A stretch of 45,263 nucleotides of DNA, taken from assembly GCA_025354865.1 (NCBI GenBank), contig JANXMB010000034.1, positions 1 to 45,263 of the forward strand, in the 5' to 3' direction. The translations under genes and the position numbers were made by a program. Each line of letters starts with the position of its first letter. The first letter of the stretch is position 1. Origin of the DNA: Acetobacteraceae bacterium. Lineage in GTDB: Bacteria; Pseudomonadota; Alphaproteobacteria; Acetobacterales; Acetobacteraceae. The notes below the pieces were generated by a model. It did no database searches. It was not told the DNA's origin and was given only the letters and a program-made list of their open reading frames with translations. Positions 1-7,182 of the stretch are shown here, one piece after another.

Positions 1-2
1 TG

Positions 3-95
3 GTGAAGGACGGCGATCACCGCCTGTCCCGGCCGCGCGATCTGGCGCTGCTATACCGGACCCTCGATGCGCTCTTGCAGGAGGATTGCGCGTAG
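3..95 (+). CDS. Alpha/beta hydrolase, C-terminal fragment (partial, cut by window edge)
   Basis: Only the last 30 codons are present. They read as an open plus-strand frame from the window edge to a TAG at 93-95, with the ending KDGDHRLSRPRDLALLYRTL. A Gly-Asp-His in this setting is typical of the final strand of alpha/beta hydrolases, where the His completes the catalytic triad, and the 'HRLSRPxDL' tail resembles small esterases of the ABHD10 type. The nucleophile and the rest of the fold lie outside the window, so the substrate is unknown. The last 45 bases overlap the 3' end of the convergent epimerase gene on the other strand. Confidence 0.6.
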   Translation: MKDGDHRLSRPRDLALLYRTLDALLQEDCA

Positions 96-890
96 GCCCT
101 CCCGATAGGTTGGATACAGCCAGGACAGATCGAGTGCCGCCTTCGTGCCGGCGCAGGCGACTTTGCGATTTTCCGCCCAGAAACTGCGCGCCATCGGCGA
201 CAGGCCGGGCAGTGCGTCGGCGAACGCGACGGCAGGCGGCGGCGGCACCCCCAACAGCCCCGCTGCCTCCATCGCCACCGCCGCACTCTCGCTCGGCTCA
301 TCGTCCGTGAGGTTCAGGTTGCGTCGGCTGGGCGGGCGGGTTTGGCCCATGGCGGCGACCACCGCGCGGGCGATGTCGTCGCGGTGGATGCGCCCGAAGC
401 AATGCCCAGGCTTGAGAGTGCGGCGCGCCCGACCGGCCCGCAGATCGTCGAAGATGGACCGGCCGGGGCCGTAGATGCCGGCCAGCCGGAAAATATCGAC
501 GGGGAAGGGCAGGGCGGCCCAGGCGTCCTCGGCCGCGAGGCGGCGCAGGCCGCGCGCCTGGGTCGGTGCGGGCGGCGTGTCTTCGTCCACCCAGCCGCCG
601 TCGCGGTTGCCGTAGACGACGGTGCTAGACAAATAGCCGATCCAGCGCGGTGCGGCGGCGGCGATCGCGCCGGCATAACGGGCCAGCACCGGGTCGCCGT
701 TCTCGTCCGGCGCGGCGGTGCTCAGGATATGGGTGGCGGAGGCGATTGCGGCCTCCGCCTTGTCGAACGGGACGCAGCCCGGCGCGCCGGATCGCGAGGT
801 GCCGATCACGGCGAAGGCCCCGCTCGCCTCGGCTGCCTGGGCGATCGCCGCGCCGCAATATCCCAGGCCGAAAATCGTCAGTCGGTTCAC
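51..890 (-). CDS. NAD(P)-dependent epimerase/dehydratase-like SDR protein (YeeZ-like)
   Basis: A 279-residue protein. It opens with a Rossmann motif, GLGYCG at residues 8-13, followed by an extended-SDR-like body with conserved 'STVVYG' and 'RLAGIYGPGRS' stretches. This layout is seen in YeeZ-type NAD-dependent epimerases of unknown substrate. The usual YxxxK pair is not obvious, so a catalytic role is uncertain. I chose the GTG at 890 because it shares a GTGA junction with the stop of the upstream permease (887-889). The ATG 36 bases further upstream would lie inside the permease gene. The gene is the last of a three-gene operon with an ABC permease and ATPase, and its 3' end overlaps the hydrolase gene on the other strand. 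The link to transport is positional only. Confidence 0.8.
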   Translation of the reverse strand: MNRLTIFGLGYCGAAIAQAAEASGAFAVIGTSRSGAPGCVPFDKAEAAIASATHILSTAAPDENGDPVLARYAGAIAAAAPRWIGYLSSTVVYGNRDGGWVDEDTPPAPTQARGLRRLAAEDAWAALPFPVDIFRLAGIYGPGRSIFDDLRAGRARRTLKPGHCFGRIHRDDIARAVVAAMGQTRPPSRRNLNLTDDEPSESAAVAMEAAGLLGVPPPPAVAFADALPGLSPMARSFWAENRKVACAGTKAALDLSWLYPTYREGLRAILLQERIEGPV

Positions 891-1642
891 GATTGCCCCC
901 AACGGCGCAGGACGAAGCGGCCGCATGCCGCCAACCCATGGTCGATCGCCACGCCTGCGACCGCCAGCAGGACAAGGGCGGCGAACATGCGGGGCATGTC
1001 CAGCCGGTAGCTGGCTTCCAGGATGCGATAGGCAAGGCCGGACGCGAACCCGCCGGACCCGGCCACCAGTTCAGCCACCACCGCGCCCACCAGCGCCAGC
1101 CCGCCGGAAATGCGCAGGCCCGACAGGAAATAGGGCAGCGCGGCTGGCAGGCGCAGCAGTCGCAACGTCTGCCAGCGGCCGGCGCCGTAGAGGTGGAAAA
1201 GGTCCTGCAACGCCGCTGGGGGGGAGGCCAGGCCGGTCGCGGTGTTGGCGAACAACGGGAAGAAGGCGACGATCGTGGCGCAGACCACCAGGGCCGCGAA
1301 AGGGTCGCCCACCCAGATGATGATCAGCGGCGCGATGGCCGGCAGCGGCGTGACCTGCAAGGCCACCGCCCAGGGTTGAATCGCCGCCTGTGCCCAGCGG
1401 CTGGATGCCATGGCAACCGCCATCGCCGCCCCCAACAGCGCCGCCACCGTCAGGGCGACAAAGGCGATGGCCAGGGTCGAGGCCAAGGATACCAGCAACC
1501 CCACGGGGTCGGCGACGAAGGACGCGAGGACAGCCACCGGCGACGGCACCACATAGGCCGGCACGTCGAACGCACGCAGCCCGGCCTCCCACCCGAGCAA
1601 AGCGAGACTGCCGAAGACGATCGGGGCGAAGCGGGCGCTCAT
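887..1642 (-). CDS. ABC transporter permease (SsuC/ThiX-type)
   Basis: A 251-residue integral membrane protein with about six hydrophobic segments, in the BPD_transp_1 class used by importers of sulfonates, nitrate, taurine and thiamine precursors. The cytoplasmic coupling loop is near 'TGLASPPAALQDLFHLYGAG', followed by 'RLPAALPYFLSGLRISGGLAL', which is characteristic of SsuC/ThiX/TauC permeases. Its ATG overlaps the stop of the upstream ATPase (ATGA, 1639-1642) and its own stop overlaps the next start (GTGA), so all three genes are translationally coupled. No periplasmic binding protein is encoded nearby, so the substrate cannot be assigned. A thiamine-precursor or sulfonate importer is possible. 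Confidence 0.88.
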   Translation of the reverse strand: MSARFAPIVFGSLALLGWEAGLRAFDVPAYVVPSPVAVLASFVADPVGLLVSLASTLAIAFVALTVAALLGAAMAVAMASSRWAQAAIQPWAVALQVTPLPAIAPLIIIWVGDPFAALVVCATIVAFFPLFANTATGLASPPAALQDLFHLYGAGRWQTLRLLRLPAALPYFLSGLRISGGLALVGAVVAELVAGSGGFASGLAYRILEASYRLDMPRMFAALVLLAVAGVAIDHGLAACGRFVLRRWGQS

Positions 1643-2400
1643 TGCAGGGCGGCTTCCATGGCGTGGGCGATGTCGGCGACGAAGCGGGCGTAGTCGGGGT
1701 GTAGGCGTTTGTCGGCGTCGTTATTGGCGCCGGCTTGCAGCGGCGAGAGCATCTCCCGCGCGATGCGGCCGGGGCGGGGGGTCATCAAGACGACGCGGCG
1801 GGCGAGGAAGGCTGCCTCGTAGATCGAGTGGGTGACGAACACCACCGTACACCCAAGCCCCTGCCAAAGCGCGAGCAGATCGGTCTGCAAGCGGTGCCGG
1901 GTGAACTCGTCGAGCGCGGCAAACGGCTCATCCATCAACAGCAAGCGCGGCTGGGTCACCAGGGCGCGTGCGATCGACACACGCATTCGCATGCCGCCGG
2001 AGAGCTGCTGCGGCCGCGCATTTTCGAACCCTGTCAGGCCGACGCGGGCGAGCACCGCCGCGATCGCCGGTTGTGCCTGGGCGCGCGACTCCCCGCGCAG
2101 GCGCAGCGGCAGGAACACGTTGTCCGCCGTCGTGGCCCAAGGCAGCAGGGTGGCATCCTGGAAGACATAGCCGATCTCGCCGGGCGCGGGCGGTTGGCCG
2201 GCATCCCAGGTCAGCTGGCCCGAATCCGGCCGATCCAGCCCGGCGATCAGCCGCAGCAGCGTCGATTTGCCGCAGCCGGACGGCCCCAGCAGCGCGACGA
2301 AATCCCCGGCGGACAGAAGAAGGTTGGCATCGCGCAACGCCTCGGTTCCGCCAGGAGTCGCGCCAGGGAAGCGCCGGCCGACATCGGTCAGGGTCAGCAT
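1639..2400 (-). CDS. ABC transporter ATP-binding protein (SsuB/TauB-type)
   Basis: A 253-residue ATPase that would power the adjacent permease. Visible motifs are Walker A GPSGCGKS at residues 39-46, the Q-loop 'YVFQDATLLPW' near 78-88, the signature LSGGM at 133-137, Walker B LLLMDEP at 153-159 and the switch His in 'FVTHSIYEA'. The Q-loop and 'LLPWATTADNV' sequence place it in the nitrate/sulfonate/taurine ATPase group. The frame stays open far upstream, but that extension runs into the promoter region and start of the divergent SDR gene. The ATG at 2400 gives the normal family N-terminus (MLTLTDVGRRFPG). It is the first gene of the minus-strand operon. Confidence 0.9.
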   Translation of the reverse strand: MLTLTDVGRRFPGATPGGTEALRDANLLLSAGDFVALLGPSGCGKSTLLRLIAGLDRPDSGQLTWDAGQPPAPGEIGYVFQDATLLPWATTADNVFLPLRLRGESRAQAQPAIAAVLARVGLTGFENARPQQLSGGMRMRVSIARALVTQPRLLLMDEPFAALDEFTRHRLQTDLLALWQGLGCTVVFVTHSIYEAAFLARRVVLMTPRPGRIAREMLSPLQAGANNDADKRLHPDYARFVADIAHAMEAALQ

Positions 2401-2512
2401 CCCCGGCGGCGCCCGGCTGCGGCCCGATCGGGCGCGGTTGGGGCAGAAAAACAGTGTGGTGGCATCGTCGTCATTCTCGTCGCAGAATGCCACCGATAGC
2501 GCAGGGAAGAAA

Positions 2513-3238
2513 ATGCTCAACTTCGGACTTTCCGGCCGCCGCGCGATCGTGACCGGCCATCGCGGTGGGATCGGTGCGGCGATCGAGCGGGTGCTGGCCC
2601 GCGACGGGGTGGAGGTCGTCGGCCTCGACCTCCCGGATTTCGACCTGTCGGACACCGCCACCCTGGAAACCCGGCTGGCCGCGCTGGTCGCCGCGCGCGG
2701 GCCGATCGACATTCTGGTGAACAATGCCGGGGTCACGGTCCTCGGCACCGTCGTCGAAACCCCGCTGGCGGAGGTGGAGCGGGTGTTCCGGGTCAATTTC
2801 CTCGCGGCTTACGCGACGATGGCGGCGGTGATTCCGGGCATGGTGGCGCGGGGCAAGGGAGCGATCGTCAACATCGCGTCCGATCAGGCGTTGATCGGCA
2901 AACAAGTCAGCGCGGCCTACGGCGCATCGAAAGGTGCCATTGCGCAGTTGACCCGTTCGGCCGCCCTGGATTGGGCGAAAAGCGGCATTCGAGTGAACTG
3001 CATCGCCCCCGGCAGCACCGATACCGCGATGCTGTCGATGGTGATCGGCAATCTGGCGCAACAATATCCAGAGCGGTTTCCGGTCTCCTCCACCGATTTC
3101 TACACGGCCGGCGTGCCGATGGGGCGCTTTGCCGATCCGGAGGAAATTGCCAACGCGGTGGCCTTCCTCGCGTCCGATGCGGCGTCGTTCGTGACCGGGA
3201 TCGTGATGCCGGTCGATGGCGGTGGGACGGCGCAATGA
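2513..3238 (+). CDS. SDR family oxidoreductase
   Basis: A classical short-chain dehydrogenase/reductase of 241 residues. Cofactor motif TGHRGGIG is at 14-21, NNAG at 70-73, and the catalytic Ser123, Tyr136 and Lys140 ('AAYGASK') are all present. It should be an active NAD(P)(H)-dependent alcohol or ketone oxidoreductase; the substrate is not readable. Asp residues after the second strand ('VVGLDLPDFD') favour NAD over NADP, which is an inference. The ATG at 2513 follows a purine-rich AGGGAAGA and gives a normal SDR N-terminus. It starts a coupled operon, with the next SDR beginning inside its stop codon. Confidence 0.88.
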   Translation: MLNFGLSGRRAIVTGHRGGIGAAIERVLARDGVEVVGLDLPDFDLSDTATLETRLAALVAARGPIDILVNNAGVTVLGTVVETPLAEVERVFRVNFLAAYATMAAVIPGMVARGKGAIVNIASDQALIGKQVSAAYGASKGAIAQLTRSAALDWAKSGIRVNCIAPGSTDTAMLSMVIGNLAQQYPERFPVSSTDFYTAGVPMGRFADPEEIANAVAFLASDAASFVTGIVMPVDGGGTAQ

Positions 3239-3939
3239 AAGTCGCGTTGGTAACCGGCGGCACCAGCGGCATCGGCCGCGCCATCGTTGTGCGGCTGCGG
3301 GCGGAGGGTTTTCGCACTTTGGCGGTGGCACGCCATCCGCCGACCGAGCCGGACCCGGATTTCATGGCCTGCGATGTAACCTCCGCCGCTGCGGTCGGGG
3401 CGTTGTTTGCGGCGGTCGGGCGGGACCACGGGCGGTTGGACGTGCTGATTAACAATGCCGGTGCGGCCGGGGCGAATGCGCTGGATGGCGACGACGCGCT
3501 GTGGCACGCGATCGTCGATTCCAACCTGCACGGCACCTATTATTGCTGCAAAGCGGCGTTGCCCTGGTTGACCGAGGGCACCGGGCGGATCGTCAACATG
3601 GCATCGGTCCTCGGGCTGCGCGGGGTGCCGGATCAGACCGCGTACTGCGCGGCGAAACACGCGGTGGTGGGGTTCACCCGCGCACTGGCGCTGGCCTTGG
3701 CGCCGCGCGGCATTACCGCGAACGCGCTGTGCCCGGGCTGGGTGGATACGCCGATGGCGCACCAGCGCTTCGCCGAGTTGGGCATCGGCCCGGCGGAAGC
3801 AGCGGCCGGGGTGCCCACCGGACGCATCGCCACCCCGGCGGAGATCGCCGACGCGGTGGTCTGGCTGCTGCGCCCGGAATCGCGCGGCATTACCGGCCAT
3901 GCGCTGCCGATCGAGGGCGGCGGGCTGGCGCTGCCATGA
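3235..3939 (+). CDS. SDR family oxidoreductase
   Basis: A second classical SDR, 234 residues, with TGGTSGIG at 7-14, NNAG at 73-76, Ser124, Tyr137 and Lys141 in 'AYCAAKHAVVGF', and the 'CPGWVDTPM' loop typical of FabG-like and hydroxybutyrate-dehydrogenase-like enzymes. The start is fixed by the ATGA overlap with the upstream SDR stop, and its own stop overlaps the DUF1491 start in the same way. Two different complete SDRs in one coupled operon suggest consecutive oxidation or reduction steps on one substrate. That is inference from position only. Confidence 0.88.
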   Translation: MKVALVTGGTSGIGRAIVVRLRAEGFRTLAVARHPPTEPDPDFMACDVTSAAAVGALFAAVGRDHGRLDVLINNAGAAGANALDGDDALWHAIVDSNLHGTYYCCKAALPWLTEGTGRIVNMASVLGLRGVPDQTAYCAAKHAVVGFTRALALALAPRGITANALCPGWVDTPMAHQRFAELGIGPAEAAAGVPTGRIATPAEIADAVVWLLRPESRGITGHALPIEGGGLALP

Positions 3940-4274
3940 CGCCTCCGCCCCGGGTCAAAGCCAGCTTGAGCGTCGGCATTGCGTTGCGCCTGGGCGATGC
4001 GAACGGCAAACCCGGCATGGTGCTGCGTAAGGGCGACCCCGATGCGGGCGGCATTCTGGTGGTGCTGCGCGGGCGGGCGGGCATGACGGTGCTGTCCCGC
4101 ATGACCGATCCCGACGGCGGCATTGCCTGGATCCGCGCAACCGGCGCGACCCCGGTCGAAGCCGATACCGCCGACGCCTACATCGCGAGGCAGGTGAAAT
4201 TCGACCCCGATCTTTGGGTGCTGGAGTTCGAGACCCCGGACATGGTGCCGCCGTTCGAGGCGAAGATTGTGTGA
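3936..4274 (+). CDS. DUF1491 family protein
   Basis: A 112-residue protein recognised as DUF1491, a small alphaproteobacterial family of unknown function. Diagnostic stretches are 'VLRKGDPDAGGILVVLRG' in the middle and 'ADAYIARQVKFDPDLWVLEFE' near the end. No signal peptide, membrane segment or metal motif is seen, so it is probably cytoplasmic. The start is set by an ATGA overlap with the stop of the second SDR, so it is translated with that operon. The function remains unknown, and the SDR linkage here may be incidental. Confidence 0.85.
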   Translation: MTPPPRVKASLSVGIALRLGDANGKPGMVLRKGDPDAGGILVVLRGRAGMTVLSRMTDPDGGIAWIRATGATPVEADTADAYIARQVKFDPDLWVLEFETPDMVPPFEAKIV

Positions 4275-4347
4275 CGGATGTTTTTGATATGTTCTCCTGC
4301 GCCGGGCTGTGGTAGGCGTGGGTTCGTTGCAACGAGAGGAGCGCGTT

Positions 4348-4758
4348 ATGCCTGCCATCCAAGGTCGCTGCGCCTGCGGCAAAGTCAGCTATTCATCCTC
4401 GGCCGCCGAGCCGGCGTTCACCGGACTTTGTCATTGCAAAACCTGCCAACGCGCGTCCGGCAGCGCTTTCAGCGTGGTGTTGGCGGTGCCCGATGCGTCG
4501 TTGACGATCGACGGCGCCTTGAAATCCTTCGTCAGCCAGGGCGATAGCGGCAAATCGATCGAGCGGCAGTTCTGCCCGGAGTGCGGCTCGACCGTCGTGG
4601 ATCGCGCCGAGCTGATGCCGGGTATAACGATGATCAACGTCGGCACGCTGGACGATACGAGCTGGGTGAAGCCGGGCATGCAAATCTACTGCGAGGCGGC
4701 GCAGCCCTGGGTGTCCCTGGAAGGGGACATGGCCAAATTCCCCAAAATGCCAAGCTGA
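4348..4758 (+). CDS. GFA (CENP-V/glutathione-dependent formaldehyde-activating-like) family protein
   Basis: A 136-residue zinc-binding protein of the GFA fold. The cysteines expected for two metal sites are present: Cys8 and Cys10 (GRCACGKV), Cys28, Cys30 and Cys33 (LCHCKTCQR), and Cys76 and Cys79 (FCPECGS). Family members are related to Gfa, once proposed to couple glutathione to formaldehyde, but most, including short ones like this, have no proven reaction. An in-frame ATG lies 39 bases upstream. I prefer 4348 because GAGAGGAG sits just before it and the family N-terminus (AIQGRCACG) follows directly. Its stop lies inside a 12-bp tandem duplication that also reaches the next start codon. 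Confidence 0.85.
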   Translation: MPAIQGRCACGKVSYSSSAAEPAFTGLCHCKTCQRASGSAFSVVLAVPDASLTIDGALKSFVSQGDSGKSIERQFCPECGSTVVDRAELMPGITMINVGTLDDTSWVKPGMQIYCEAAQPWVSLEGDMAKFPKMPS

Positions 4759-4773
4759 ATACCAAGCTGAATG
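4750..4773. repeat. 12-bp tandem duplication at a gene junction
   Basis: CCAAGCTGAAT occurs at 4750-4760 and again at 4762-4772, a period of 12. The first copy contains the TGA stop of the GFA gene. The end of the second copy supplies the AT of the ATG start of the GNAT gene. The duplication therefore defines the junction between the two genes. Confidence 0.85.
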
Positions 4774-5790
4774 GACAGCCCGACGATACGCCGGGGGCGC
4801 GACGGCGATGCCCCCGGTTTCATTGCGCTGATCGGGGCCTGCTGGTCGCTCTATCCCGGCTGCGTGCTGGATGTGGACGCCGAGGAACCGCATCTGCGCG
4901 CGCTCGCATCGTATTACGCCGGGCAGGGCGGTGCGGTTTGGGTGGCCGAGCGCAACGGGACGATCGAGGGCATGGTGGCGACGCGGCCGTTGCTGCAGGA
5001 GGCACCTGTCCCCGACGGCTCGACATGGGAAATCTGCAAGGTCTACGCCGCCCCGGCGCTGCATGGCGGCGGGTTGGGGCACCGTCTGCTGGACACGGCC
5101 GAGGCGCATGCCATCGCCAACGGCGCCACAAGGCTGGTGTTGTGGTCCGACACACGGTTCGATCGCGCCCATCGCTTCTACGAGAAGCGGTCCTACGTGC
5201 GATCGGGGCCGATCCGGGTGCTGCACGACCTGTCCAATAGCCTTGAATTTGCCTATGCCAAGCCGGTCGACGGGATCGAAGTGCTGGACACCGCCGCCGC
5301 CACCGCCGCGATCGCGCGTTTGTCGGCGATCCTGATCGGTTGTGTGGCAGAAGGCGCGGGCGTGTCGTTTCTGCCGCCCCTCGCCCCCGCCACCGCCCGC
5401 GCATTATGGCAAGCCACCGTCGCTCGGATTGCCGCCGGGACGCATGTGTTGCTGGCGGCGTGGCACGGCGGGGTGCTGGCCGGTTCGGTTGGGCTGTCGA
5501 TCGATATGCCGGAAAATCAGCCTCATCGCGGCGAGGTCGCCAAGCTGCTGGTCGATCCCGCCATCCGCCGCCACGGGCTGGCGCGGGCGCTGATGGTTCG
5601 GTTGGAGCAGGAAGCCGCCCGCCGTGGCCGGCCTTTGCTGATGCTCGACACCCAGGCCGGCGGCGCGGCGGAACGGTTGTATCGCTCGATGGGATGGGTC
5701 GAACTGGGCGTCATGCCCGGCCATGCGCTGCTGATGGACGGCACCTACGGCGACACGACGTTCTTTTGGAAACGGCTGCCCGGCGCGTAG
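4771..5790 (+). CDS. Tandem-domain GNAT family N-acetyltransferase
   Basis: A 339-residue protein with two GNAT folds. The first spans about residues 5-150: 'ICKVYAAPALHGGGLGHRLLDTAE' carries the acetyl-CoA pyrophosphate loop, followed by 'HRFYEKRSYVRSG'. The second spans about 170-335: 'VAKLLVDPAIRRHGLARALMVRLE', then 'AERLYRSMGWVELG'. Both copies keep the Q/RxxGxG/A-like loop (HGGGLG and RRHGLA), so both may bind acetyl-CoA. Dual GNAT proteins include antibiotic and small-molecule acetyltransferases, but the acceptor cannot be inferred here. The ATG at 4771 arises at the end of the 12-bp duplication and no strong ribosome binding site precedes it, so reinitiation after the upstream gene is possible. 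Confidence 0.85.
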   Translation: MDSPTIRRGRDGDAPGFIALIGACWSLYPGCVLDVDAEEPHLRALASYYAGQGGAVWVAERNGTIEGMVATRPLLQEAPVPDGSTWEICKVYAAPALHGGGLGHRLLDTAEAHAIANGATRLVLWSDTRFDRAHRFYEKRSYVRSGPIRVLHDLSNSLEFAYAKPVDGIEVLDTAAATAAIARLSAILIGCVAEGAGVSFLPPLAPATARALWQATVARIAAGTHVLLAAWHGGVLAGSVGLSIDMPENQPHRGEVAKLLVDPAIRRHGLARALMVRLEQEAARRGRPLLMLDTQAGGAAERLYRSMGWVELGVMPGHALLMDGTYGDTTFFWKRLPGA

Positions 5791-5826
5791 ACTCCAACGC
5801 AGTCGGCCCAAACAGCGGAGAATCCG

Positions 5827-6333
5827 ATGATTACCCCCGCCTACATGCGCGTCATGGCCCAATACAACAGCGAGATGAACCGCCGCATCTATGCCGCCGC
5901 CGCCCAACTGACCGATGCGCAGCGGCGCGAGGATCGTGGGCTGTTCTGGCAGTCGTTGCATGGGACGTTGTGCCATCTGCTCTGGGGCGATCGGCAGTGG
6001 ATGTCCCGCCTCGACGGTTGGCCGCCGAATACCGTCCCCAATCCGCAAAGCCCGACGCTGATCCACGATTTCGCGGAATTGTGCACTGCCCGCGTCGAAG
6101 CCGATGCGAAGATCGAGGCCTTTGCCGCCGGCATCGACGATGCTTGGCTGGATCTGGACCTGACCTGGTGGAGCGGCGCGGCCAAAAAGCAAATGTCGAT
6201 GGGGAAGCGCGTCCTGATGGTGCATTTCTTCAACCATCAGACGCATCATCGCGGGCAGGCGCACGCGGCCCTGACGATGTGCGGGGTGGATCCCGGGGAA
6301 ACCGACCTGTTTCTAATCGTGCCGGGGATTTAG
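5827..6333 (+). CDS. DinB family protein
   Basis: A 168-residue four-helix-bundle protein of the DinB/YfiT class. It has the three-histidine metal pattern: one His in 'GTLCHLLWGDRQWM' and two in 'FNHQTHHRGQAHAAL'. Many members are thiol-dependent or metal-dependent S-transferases or of unknown function, despite the DNA-damage name. The ATG at 5827 is preceded by GGAG about nine bases upstream. It is probably expressed after the GNAT gene (36-base gap). Its last 21 bases overlap the end of the convergent alpha/beta hydrolase gene. Confidence 0.85.
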   Translation: MITPAYMRVMAQYNSEMNRRIYAAAAQLTDAQRREDRGLFWQSLHGTLCHLLWGDRQWMSRLDGWPPNTVPNPQSPTLIHDFAELCTARVEADAKIEAFAAGIDDAWLDLDLTWWSGAAKKQMSMGKRVLMVHFFNHQTHHRGQAHAALTMCGVDPGETDLFLIVPGI

Positions 6334-7164
6334 GCCGCCCCGCCCAATCGTTGCATCCGGGCAATGCCGAGCGACGAAGGCGGCGGCGGCTTCCACTGCG
6401 CCGTAGGGACCGAGGTCTTCGTGACCGGCGCCCTCCGCCACCCAGAGTTCGGTGGGCGCAGTTGCCGCCTGGATCAGCGCGCGCCCCATCGCCGGGGGCA
6501 CCAGACGATCGGCCGAACCCTGCATGATGAAAATCGGCGCCCGAACCCGAGCAATGCGAGACAGCGAGTCGAACCGGTCCTTCAGCAGCGGGCCCACCGG
6601 CACGTAGGGATATTGGCCCTGCGCGGCGGCGACGATGCTGGTGTAGGGCGCATCCAGCAGCACCGCTGCCACCGGGTTCTCCGCCGCCAACCCGATCGCC
6701 AGACCGGTTCCCAGCGACTCGCCCCACAGCAAAATCCGCTCGGCTGGCACCCCGAGGCGGCGCAGTTCCGCCAATCCGGCGCTTGCGTCGCGGAACAAGC
6801 CGGCCTCGGACGGCGCGCCTTGGTTGCCGCCGTAGCCACGGTATTCGATCAGCAGCACGCCCCAGCCGATCTCGCGCATGCGGCGCAAACGGTTGGCGCG
6901 GTGGCCGATATTGCCCGCGTTGCCATGCAGAAACAGGACGGTGAAACCTTGCGGATCGCGCGGCGGGACATGCCAGGCGACCAGGGAAAGCCCGTCCTCC
7001 GTCGGCACCTGCCGCACCGCGACATCGCTCAGGCCGGCGCGTTCGGGATCCACCGGAGTCGTGTCGGGCACGAATAGCAGTTGCCGCTGGAAGGTGTAGA
7101 GGCCGGCCAGCACCAGACCGTAAACCGCCAGTGCCACCCCGAGGCACAGGAGAACGACGCGCAT
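6313..7164 (-). CDS. Membrane-anchored alpha/beta hydrolase (BEM46/ABHD13-like)
   Basis: A 283-residue protein with one N-terminal hydrophobic segment (about 3-25) that should anchor it in the inner membrane, followed by an alpha/beta hydrolase domain. The oxyanion motif LHGNAGN is at 79-85, the nucleophile elbow GESLG at 148-152 with Ser150, and probable acid and base are Asp219 ('GSADRLVPP') and His248 ('GAGHEDLG'). This matches the BEM46/ABHD13 group; the substrate is unknown. It starts 18 bases after the stop of the GT39-type transferase and is probably co-transcribed with it, so a role in lipid or glycan processing at the membrane is possible but unproven. Confidence 0.88.
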   Translation of the reverse strand: MRVVLLCLGVALAVYGLVLAGLYTFQRQLLFVPDTTPVDPERAGLSDVAVRQVPTEDGLSLVAWHVPPRDPQGFTVLFLHGNAGNIGHRANRLRRMREIGWGVLLIEYRGYGGNQGAPSEAGLFRDASAGLAELRRLGVPAERILLWGESLGTGLAIGLAAENPVAAVLLDAPYTSIVAAAQGQYPYVPVGPLLKDRFDSLSRIARVRAPIFIMQGSADRLVPPAMGRALIQAATAPTELWVAEGAGHEDLGPYGAVEAAAAFVARHCPDATIGRGGLNPRHD

Positions 7165-7182
7165 CGATTGCTCCGCATGGGA

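Noticed and set aside
2401-2796. N-terminal extension of the ABC ATPase
   Set aside because: The extra frame overlaps the divergent SDR coding region and is Ser/Arg-rich without family similarity; the ATG at 2400 gives the normal start.
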